Assembly: GCA_902778175.1 (NCBI GenBank)
Contig: CACYWT010000014.1
Location: 1-53,365 of the forward strand
Reading direction: 5' to 3'
Source of the DNA: an uncultured Ruminococcus sp.
GTDB lineage: Bacteria > Bacillota > Clostridia > Oscillospirales > Acutalibacteraceae
Length of the DNA stretch: 53,365 bases
Below are positions 47,676 through 53,365 of the stretch, in pieces; position 1 is the first letter of the stretch; each line of letters opens with the position of its first letter. A program made the translations under genes and the position numbers. The notes beneath the pieces are model-generated. The model had not been told where the DNA came from. It saw only the letters and a program-made list of their open reading frames with translations, and made no database searches.

Positions 47676-50306
47676 ATGAATACGGAATTATATTTCCCAA
47701 GAGAAGGCACGTCCTTTCCTAAAACCGCGGAAAAGGATTTTGACAACAGGGTCAGACAGCTTTCGGATATGGATATCAATATCGTATACAAGACCGAGGT
47801 TGATCTGACAAAGAAAAGCATACACGAAGCGCTGAAGGAAACTTCATCGGGCGATGAAAAGATCGAGCTTGTCATGATCGCGGACGCTCTCGAAAGCGAT
47901 TCTCAGGAGAGTGCGCAGGAGCTGCTCGATAAGCTTGAGATAAGCGGAAAGCTGAAAAAGATCGTCGCAGCCGAAGCTGAAAGCAGGAAACCTGAGATCA
48001 AGAAACTCATAAAGGAAAAACAGCCTGAGGCGCCGCAGATCGAGATCAAGGCGTCAGGATCGCTTGTCATCGACGAATCGGAAGAACAGGATATCGAGGT
48101 CGATGAAACAGAAAAAACCGAACCCGAGGAAACAGGCTCCGAAAAGGATAACGATAATGACGGCGAGGGAGTCAAGCTTGTCGGAAACAAGAATTCCCTT
48201 ACGGCTTATTCCGTGGAATATAAGGGAATGCTTGTGATACTGCTGCCGAGCGAAAACTTCACAGGTCTTGATTTCGGCACGATATTGTACAGGATCTCCA
48301 ACAGTATCGTTCATCCCCAGAAAAAGAATTCCTTCTGGCGCAGATTTATCCCTTGCTCCGGTGATTCTCCGCTTGACGTTATTCGCAAGGTCATACTCAT
48401 GCTTGCAATATGCACATTTATCGTTTCATCATGTATGCTTGTGAATATCCTTGTAATACGCCCGGCGATAAATGACAATACAACACGCAGCATACGTCAG
48501 CTGCTCGTTTCCGAAGAGGAAAAGGATGAAAAGGGCAAGGAGATCAAGAAAAAGCCTACTGACGGCAGCGAGGGAACACTTGTCGATTTCAGCAAGCTGC
48601 TTTCTGAAAATCCCGATACGGTCGGTTGGATCAAGTGTCCTAATACCATGATCGACTATGTTGTCGTTCAGCCGCCGGAGAACGAAGATCATGAATACTA
48701 TCTCTACCGTGATTTCTACGGAAACTATGATATTTACGGTACGGTATTCCTTGATTACCGCTGCAGTATAGATTCAAAGAATATGGTTCTCCACGGACAC
48801 CATATGCAGGACGGCAGAATGTTTGCAAACCTGAAATTCTATGAGGATATAGATTTCTACAAGAAGAATCCGACAATCACCTTCAATACTATCTATGAAA
48901 AGGCTGACTGGAAGATAATCTCCGTATTCAAGACCAATACTCTGGATTATCAGGGAGATTTCTTCAATTATCTGCGCGGCGATTTCGACAGTGATTACGA
49001 TTTCCTCAATTTCATCTATCAGGTCCGTGAGCGTTCGATAATCGACTGCCCCGTAACCGCCAACGAAAACGATACTCTTGTCACGCTTTCCACCTGTACC
49101 TATGATTTCTCGGAATTCCGTCTTGTAGTAGTAGCAAGAAAGATCCGTGACGGCGAGGATCCAAAGGTCGATGTATCCAAGGCGAAAGCAAATCCCGACA
49201 CTCTTTATCCCGATATCTGGTACAATACCTACGGAGGGACAAAGCCCGAGGTTACTTCATTCCAGGATGCATACAACAATAAGAAGATCAGCTGGTACGA
49301 CGGAAATATCAAGAAATTCTCCGAGAAGGACGACGAGGCTCTTGTAAAGGCTCTTAACGACAGCAAGAAAAATGCCGAGAAGAAACTCAAGGAGTTTATA
49401 AATACCCATAAATATGCTGAAAAAGAGAAGAAACAGATAAACGAACTGCTTGATGAATATCTGAAGCTTATTGCCGACGCAAAGAGCGAGGGAGAGGTCG
49501 AACAGCTCACAAACAACGCTCTTAAACAGTTCAAGGAATTCAAGACCGAAAATCAGGTCAATTCCGAAAAGGAAGAATCTGAGAAGGAAGCCTCGGAGCA
49601 GGAGCTGAAAAGCAAGAAATCAAGCGCCAAGGTCGAGCTTCATAATTCGATAGCGGGAAACGTCTATCGTCAGACTCAGCTCAATGAGATCAATAAGCTT
49701 TTCGATCAGTATAACAGGAAGATAGACGGCGCAAATACTGTTGAAGAAGTCGAGAAGCTTAAAAAGGAAGGCATACAGAAGCTTTCCAAAATAAAGACAG
49801 ATGAAGAAATGAAGAAGGAAGAAGAGTCCAGAGCGGCTCAGGAAGCATCAAAGGCAGCCGAGGAAAAACGCCGTAAGGAAGAGGCGTCTAAGGCAGCCGA
49901 GGAAAAGAAAAAGCAGGAGGAAGCTTCAAGGGCTGCTGAGGAAAAGAGAAAGCAGGAGGAAGCTTCAAAGGCTGCCGAGGAGAAAAAGAAGCAGGAGGAA
50001 GCTTCAAAGGCTGCCGAGGAACAGCGCCGTAAAGAAGAAGCTGAAAAACTTGCCGCTACAAAGGAATATGCTGTCAGTGAGATCAGCGGATATGTTGACA
50101 TTAACAATTACTACAGCGAGCAGCAGGACGAGATCAACAGCATAATTGCTGATTATACCTCACGCATCGAAAATACGACGGACGACTCCTATATCAATAA
50201 CGTGCTTATTCCCGACGCTGAAAAGAGCCTTGATAACGTAAAAACCATAGAGCAGATAGACGCCGAAAATCAGGAACAGCAAAGTTCCGAGCAGTCGGAG
50301 GAATAA
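47676..50306 (+). CDS. Giant class B sortase with cytoplasmic domain and coiled-coil tail
   Basis: An 876-residue membrane protein, several times the usual 220-280 of class B sortases. Residues 1-235 form a cytoplasmic region with an acidic linker (about 120-165) and a final AYSVEYKGMLVILLPS segment that may belong to a molybdopterin-binding-like fold. TM: about 237-262. Class B sortase domain about 300-490 with VGWIKCPNTMIDYVVVQ, His375 in LHGHHM, Cys474 in LSTCTYDF and Arg482 in EFRLVVV, so the triad is intact. The C-terminus has three helical units of about 60 residues (near 565-630, 650-710 and 795-860) interrupted by five 13-residue repeats (723-787). A tail-anchored protein follows after three bases. 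GGGAG lies 11 bases before the ATG. Confidence 0.88.
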   Translation: MNTELYFPREGTSFPKTAEKDFDNRVRQLSDMDINIVYKTEVDLTKKSIHEALKETSSGDEKIELVMIADALESDSQESAQELLDKLEISGKLKKIVAAEAESRKPEIKKLIKEKQPEAPQIEIKASGSLVIDESEEQDIEVDETEKTEPEETGSEKDNDNDGEGVKLVGNKNSLTAYSVEYKGMLVILLPSENFTGLDFGTILYRISNSIVHPQKKNSFWRRFIPCSGDSPLDVIRKVILMLAICTFIVSSCMLVNILVIRPAINDNTTRSIRQLLVSEEEKDEKGKEIKKKPTDGSEGTLVDFSKLLSENPDTVGWIKCPNTMIDYVVVQPPENEDHEYYLYRDFYGNYDIYGTVFLDYRCSIDSKNMVLHGHHMQDGRMFANLKFYEDIDFYKKNPTITFNTIYEKADWKIISVFKTNTLDYQGDFFNYLRGDFDSDYDFLNFIYQVRERSIIDCPVTANENDTLVTLSTCTYDFSEFRLVVVARKIRDGEDPKVDVSKAKANPDTLYPDIWYNTYGGTKPEVTSFQDAYNNKKISWYDGNIKKFSEKDDEALVKALNDSKKNAEKKLKEFINTHKYAEKEKKQINELLDEYLKLIADAKSEGEVEQLTNNALKQFKEFKTENQVNSEKEESEKEASEQELKSKKSSAKVELHNSIAGNVYRQTQLNEINKLFDQYNRKIDGANTVEEVEKLKKEGIQKLSKIKTDEEMKKEEESRAAQEASKAAEEKRRKEEASKAAEEKKKQEEASRAAEEKRKQEEASKAAEEKKKQEEASKAAEEQRRKEEAEKLAATKEYAVSEISGYVDINNYYSEQQDEINSIIADYTSRIENTTDDSYINNVLIPDAEKSLDNVKTIEQIDAENQEQQSSEQSEE
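49842..50036 (+). repeat. Five 39-base tandem repeats inside the sortase gene
   Basis: Five consecutive in-frame units encode EASKAAEEKRRKE, EASKAAEEKKKQE, EASRAAEEKRKQE, EASKAAEEKKKQE and EASKAAEEQRRKE. The third to fifth units share long near-identical DNA (AGCAGGAGGAAGCTTCAA), as expected of an array that expands and contracts. The product is a charged single helix or coiled coil. Confidence 0.95.
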
Positions 50307-50309
50307 GGC

Positions 50310-50921
50310 GTGGATTATGAGATCATTTTCTATCATGCCGGGAAAACAGCCGAGATCCAGGCTCTTATCGACAGCAGCCTGAACGGTATATCCCTGCATC
50401 TGCGGAATGTCTGCGCCGCAGTAAGCCCCGTGGAGCTTTCAAAGCAGCTTGCGGTATCTGTCAGCCGCAGCAGACTGATCGTCGTCATAGGCGGCGATGA
50501 TGAATGTGAAACTGTTCTCGGCAAGGTGCTGACCACGAAAAGCGGCAGTATCTCTCAGGAAACTATAGAGAGCTACGGCGTAAGGGCAGTTGTCAGGACG
50601 GTATCCGGACAGGCGGTGGTACAGCTTCCCGGAGATACAGAGGACATAAGCTGCATACTTGACGGGCTTGTGCAAAGGCTCGCTGAATACTTCGGCACAA
50701 AGCCGGAAACTGATAAAAAAATGCCTGCGGAAGCGGCAATAAAGGAGCTGGACGAAAAAATGGCAAGTATAAACAGGATCAAGGTAAATGTTTCGGGAAG
50801 TACAGCCGAGAAAAGAACCGGCAGCAGACTGAAGAAACTGAAAATAACGATAGCGGTCCTGCTTTTGCTTGCAGCGGCTCAGCTCGGCGCAGCATCATAT
50901 CTGTTTATTACCCAGATGTGA
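50310..50921 (+). CDS. Tail-anchored protein with MoCF-like cytoplasmic domain
   Basis: A 203-residue protein from a GTG start three bases after the sortase stop, so surely co-translated. A cytoplasmic domain (1-125) contains SRLIVVIGGDDECETVLGKVL, then GVRAVVRTVSGQAVVQLPGD and a final LVQRLAEYFG. The order of a GG-loop followed by G-x2-V-x2-LPG recalls the molybdopterin-binding (MoaB/CinA) fold, and the LPG part lines up with the end of the sortase cytoplasmic region. A single TM helix (about 178-199) anchors the C-terminus, leaving only a few residues outside. I know of no named family, and the fold is inference. Confidence 0.65.
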   Translation: MDYEIIFYHAGKTAEIQALIDSSLNGISLHLRNVCAAVSPVELSKQLAVSVSRSRLIVVIGGDDECETVLGKVLTTKSGSISQETIESYGVRAVVRTVSGQAVVQLPGDTEDISCILDGLVQRLAEYFGTKPETDKKMPAEAAIKELDEKMASINRIKVNVSGSTAEKRTGSRLKKLKITIAVLLLLAAAQLGAASYLFITQM

Positions 50922-51013
50922 TTTGATCGCAATTGAAACTGTTGTTTTCCCGTCAAAAAAGGCAGCGCAAATGCGTCAGTAGCTTATGCGGTGCTGCCTT
51001 AATACCCGAAAAG

Positions 51014-51047
51014 ATAAGCCTCCCTGTCACGGGAGGCTTATTCCTTT
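51014..51047 (+). terminator. Terminator of the sortase operon
   Basis: 11-bp perfect stem ATAAGCCTCCC (51014-51024) with GGGAGGCTTAT (51031-51041), followed by TCCTTT. A weaker stem AAGGCAGC/GCTGCCTT lies just upstream (about 50957-51000). Confidence 0.75.
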
Positions 51048-51061
51048 GTTCGCGCATACGC

Positions 51062-51092
51062 AAAAAAAGAACTGCTGCAAAAACTGCAGCAG
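51062..51092 (-). terminator. Terminator of the second HPr-like gene
   Basis: Stem CTGCTGCA (51072-51079) with TGCAGCAG (51085-51092), followed on the minus strand by seven U from A7 at 51062-51068. Confidence 0.8.
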
Positions 51093-51119
51093 CTCTTTCA
51101 TTTTTGGTTATTGATGCGA

Positions 51120-51371
51120 TCACTCGCCCTTTTTACCGAAAATATTGAAACGGAACAGCTTTGTTTCGTCCTCGGGTTTCTGGCACTCGAGATGAGCATT
51201 GCCGATCTTGCCGCCTTCGATAAGGCTTGTCAGACCGATAAGCTGGCAAAGCTTGCTCTTGAGGTTGAGTCTGTCTCCTTCATCAGTTACGAGGAAAACA
51301 TCTCCCTCACATTTATCAATTTCTGCAAAAAAAGCCTTTACGTCAACATCATGTAAATCTAATCCGGGCAT
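51120..51371 (-). CDS. HPr-like protein lacking the active-site histidine (second copy)
   Basis: An 83-residue soluble protein with the spacing of an HPr-like domain: DVKAFFAEIDKCEGDVFLV, then LNLKSKLCQLIGLTSLIEGGK (compare HPr DAKSIMGIMSL) and a last strand FRFNIFGKK. There is no GxHxRPA motif, so PTS phosphotransfer is not expected. It is more diverged than the 77-residue protein at 6608-6841. AGGAGGT precedes the ATG, and a strong promoter and terminator bound it. An unrelated small alpha/beta protein cannot be excluded. Confidence 0.55.
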   Translation of the reverse strand: MPGLDLHDVDVKAFFAEIDKCEGDVFLVTDEGDRLNLKSKLCQLIGLTSLIEGGKIGNAHLECQKPEDETKLFRFNIFGKKGE

Positions 51372-51427
51372 ATTTATTACCTCCTGAATAATGATTGATT
51401 TACAGGTAATATCTACCTGCTGACTTT

Positions 51428-51455
51428 ATTATAGCATATAAATTACCGTTGTCAA
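51428..51455 (-). promoter_or_regulatory. Strong promoter of the second HPr-like gene
   Basis: Minus-strand TTGACA (51450-51455), a 16-base spacer ending TGC (extended -10), TATAAT (51428-51433). The leader holds a CAGGTA/TACCTG hairpin. Confidence 0.85.
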
Positions 51456-51547
51456 TCTTTTTTTCTAAAAAAAATAATTTGATTTTTATTGAATCTGCAA
51501 TAATAACCCAGTTCGTTTTTGTGTAATATTACCAAGGATTAAAAAAT

Positions 51548-52219
51548 CTACGAAATAATTCGCCCGTCGCTGATTTTTATGCTTCTTTTTGCTCTTGCTG
51601 CAATGCTGCTGTCATGGGTAATCATAACTACCGTAACTCCCTTGCCGTTCAGATCGTTTATTATGGAAAGAACATTTTCTCCTGCGGCTTTGTCAAGACT
51701 TCCGGTAGGTTCGTCCGCAAGAAGAAGTCCCGGATCCCCGGCAATTGCTCTGGCGATGGCTGTGCGCTGCTGCTGACCGCCCGAAAGCTCGCTCGGACGG
51801 TGCTTTTTTCTTGAGGAAAGACCTACCATATCAAGAGCCTTTTCCGCAGCATATATCCGCTGCTTTCTGGGTATCCTTCTGTATATAAGAGGAAGCTCGA
51901 CATTCTGCAGCGCATTGAGCGATGGTATCAGGTTGAAACTCTGAAAAACAAAGCCTATTACCCTGCTGCGCAGATAAGCAAGCTGTTTTTCTCCGAGAGA
52001 GGATACGTCTGTCCCCAAAAGAATATATTCTCCCGAACTTTGCCTGTCAAGACAGCCCAGTATATTCATAAGTGTAGATTTTCCCGAACCGGACTGACCG
52101 ATTATCGAAACAAATTCGCCCCTGCCTATCGAAAGACTTATGTTGTCGAGAGCGCGGACAGTCAGATCTCCTGTTTTATATTCTCTGTTAAGTTTGCGCA
52201 CCGTGATAAGCTCGTTCAT
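51548..52219 (-). CDS. ABC transporter ATP-binding protein (MacB/LolD type), no permease nearby
   Basis: A 223-residue ATPase of the FtsE/LolD/MacB class. Walker A GQSGSGKST, Q-loop FVFQSFNLIPSLNALQNVELP, signature LSGGQQQRTAIARAI, Walker B LLLADEPTGSLD and H-loop MITHDSS are intact. AGGAGG precedes the ATG. These ATPases work with a FtsX/MacB-type permease usually encoded next door, but the downstream space to 51371 has no gene and the upstream gene is an unrelated EamA transporter, so the partner must be elsewhere or lost. Confidence 0.92.
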   Translation of the reverse strand: MNELITVRKLNREYKTGDLTVRALDNISLSIGRGEFVSIIGQSGSGKSTLMNILGCLDRQSSGEYILLGTDVSSLGEKQLAYLRSRVIGFVFQSFNLIPSLNALQNVELPLIYRRIPRKQRIYAAEKALDMVGLSSRKKHRPSELSGGQQQRTAIARAIAGDPGLLLADEPTGSLDKAAGENVLSIINDLNGKGVTVVMITHDSSIAARAKRSIKISDGRIIS

Positions 52220-52276
52220 ATTTTTCCTCCTGCCGTTTTTTTTAATATTCCCACGGCAGCAGAAAAATATCCGTTT

Positions 52277-53224
52277 TTACCGATGATCTTCTTTTTTCTT
52301 TTTCAGGAGATTACCGCTGTTTACCAGAAAAATACCCGTGCAGACAAGTAAAAGCGACAGAAGGCTGCGCAGGGTGAAAATATTTTCTCCGAGGAAGATC
52401 CCCGACCACATTGTTCCGAAAACAGGTATAAGAAGATTATATACTGCGACCCTGCTTACCGGATTGTGAAAAAGCAGCATGGTCCAGAGCAAAAAAGCTG
52501 TTCCTGCCATTGCGCCGAGATACAGCAGGATAAGCATACACGGCAGTCCCGAAAAGTCAAGCCAGCCGCCGGAACACAGTCCGGTCAGGGTGAGAGCGAC
52601 ACCTCCGAGAAAAAGCTGCCAGCCCGATACCTGAGCAGGCGTCCTGCCCTGATTTATTTTTTTGCTTATAACATTTCCTGCTCCGCCTGAAATATTTGAG
52701 AGTATGACAAGTCCGTCCCCGAGCAGCGTCACTCCGCCTGCCGGCTGACCGGCGATCATTGCGGCAATACCGGCAAGACCAACAGCGCAGCCGAGTATTT
52801 TTTTTAGGGTGAGCCTGTCGCTTCTGAATACGGCTGCCGAAAGAAGGACTGAGGTGAAGGCTGCCGCCGAGGTATAAAGCGAGGAATTTGTTCCGCTTAC
52901 ACGCACTATCCCGATATAGAGAAGGAGATACTGTCCGTATGTCTGGAACAGGCTCAGTACCGATATCGGGAGGATATCCTTCTTTCCGAGAACGGGCATT
53001 TTTCCGGTTCCGGCGCCGGATATGCACCCTGCGGCAAGAACGATCACTCCGGCTATTGCGAATCGCAGACCTGCGAAAATAAGCTGCGCAGGAATATCCG
53101 ACGGGCTTATCCCGAAAAGACTGTATCCGGTTTTTATAGCAGGAAAAGCCGTGCCCCACAGCAATGTGCAGAGTACGGCGATCGCGGCAACGAATATTCT
53201 GTTTGTTCTGATATCCTTTTTCAT
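52277..53224 (-). CDS. EamA/DMT-superfamily transporter
   Basis: A 315-residue drug/metabolite transporter with ten predicted helices in two EamA repeats (first about 10-145, second about 160-300). Landmarks: LLWGTAFPAIKTGYSLFG in helix 1, YTSAAAFTSVLLSAAVF, and AVYNLLIPVFGTMWSGIFLGE in the second repeat. The end is basic (NLLKKKKEDHR). TGAGG lies ten bases before the ATG, inside the repeated sequence described at the window end. The substrate is unknown. It is followed after 57 bases by the ABC ATPase gene. Confidence 0.9.
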   Translation of the reverse strand: MKKDIRTNRIFVAAIAVLCTLLWGTAFPAIKTGYSLFGISPSDIPAQLIFAGLRFAIAGVIVLAAGCISGAGTGKMPVLGKKDILPISVLSLFQTYGQYLLLYIGIVRVSGTNSSLYTSAAAFTSVLLSAAVFRSDRLTLKKILGCAVGLAGIAAMIAGQPAGGVTLLGDGLVILSNISGGAGNVISKKINQGRTPAQVSGWQLFLGGVALTLTGLCSGGWLDFSGLPCMLILLYLGAMAGTAFLLWTMLLFHNPVSRVAVYNLLIPVFGTMWSGIFLGENIFTLRSLLSLLLVCTGIFLVNSGNLLKKKKEDHR

Positions 53225-53365
53225 GATATAATAACCTCACGGCGTAAGCCGTTTCGACCGGCAAATCCGTTCTCAACGGACGCCTGAGAGAACATTTAAT
53301 AAATTCTTTTATATATGCGCCTAACGGCGCGATTTTGTAAGAATTTATGATATAATAACCTCACG
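53224..53365. repeat. Direct repeat at the window edge
   Basis: ATGATATAATAACCTCACG occurs at 53224-53242 and again at 53347-53365, giving a 123-base period cut by the window end. The unit between holds small palindromes (GGCG-TAA-GCC-like and GCGCC-TAAC-GGCGC) and an AAATTCTT/AAGAATTT inverted pair (about 53300-53345). On the minus strand the repeat provides the ribosome site and start of the EamA gene. Confidence 0.75.

Noticed and set aside
49842-50036. CRISPR-like array from the regular DNA repeats
   Set aside because: The units are in frame, contiguous without spacers, and encode a coiled coil inside the sortase.
1-53365. tRNA, rRNA, tmRNA, SRP RNA or 6S RNA genes
   Set aside because: No cloverleaf consensus (GTTCGANTC with flanking acceptor stems) or other known RNA signature was found by eye in the intergenic regions.

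Overview
The window looks like a core-chromosome segment of a Gram-positive Clostridia member, most likely in the Ruminococcus/Oscillospiraceae range. I infer this from strong AGGAGG-type ribosome sites, TTGACA/TATAAT promoters, a cysteine T-box, and RqcH/NFACT, TrmK, TmcAL, SpoVAC, VanW-family and class B sortase genes. By eye GC is in the mid-40s percent. No rRNA, tRNA, CRISPR array, prophage or insertion sequence was recognised.

Layout. 1-4.6 kb: miaB and a HAD phosphatase (+), a YdcF-like membrane protein and a DUF5662 protein (-), and two copies of a hairpin-rich dispersed repeat. 4.6-11 kb: an ABC-F ATPase, a His-less HPr-like protein, mtaB, a small-molecule kinase, SEC-C methionine aminopeptidase and a four-helix membrane protein. 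11-17.2 kb (-): trmB, an FG-GAP lipoprotein, a response regulator, a sensor kinase, a DUF1385 protein and prmC. 17.3-21.6 kb (+): a helical hypothetical protein, then recA-recX-rimO-pgsA. 21.6-26.3 kb (+): a cysteine T-box, cysE, a C5 DNA methyltransferase, an Eco47II-family endonuclease, cysS and cdd. 26.5-35.3 kb: an RsmF-like methyltransferase, ackA, tmcAL, rpsO-pnp (-), a DUF1858 protein, trmK and a Nif3-like protein. 35.3-40.6 kb: a third repeat copy, rqcH, a hypothetical gene, a MATE exporter and a glycolipid glycosyltransferase (-). 40.9-53.4 kb: a VanW protein, nadA, a flavin-rubredoxin protein and spoVAC (-), a cysteine desulfurase with thiI (+), an 876-residue class B sortase with a tail-anchored partner, a second His-less HPr-like protein, an orphan ABC ATPase and an EamA transporter.

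How the genes fit together. Translation, RNA modification and sulfur use dominate. All three methylthiotransferase families (MiaB, MtaB, RimO) are present, with TrmB, TrmK, TmcAL, ThiI, an RsmF-like enzyme, PrmC, Map, RqcH, S15 and PNPase. CysE supplies the cysteine pathway, CysS charges tRNA-Cys, and the desulfurase feeds sulfur to ThiI.

The two most unusual observations are a type II restriction-modification pair lying inside a cysE-cysS operon behind a cysteine T-box, and a giant class B sortase with a large cytoplasmic domain and a long C-terminal helical/coiled-coil extension, next to a small tail-anchored protein whose cytoplasmic domain may be related to the sortase N-terminus.
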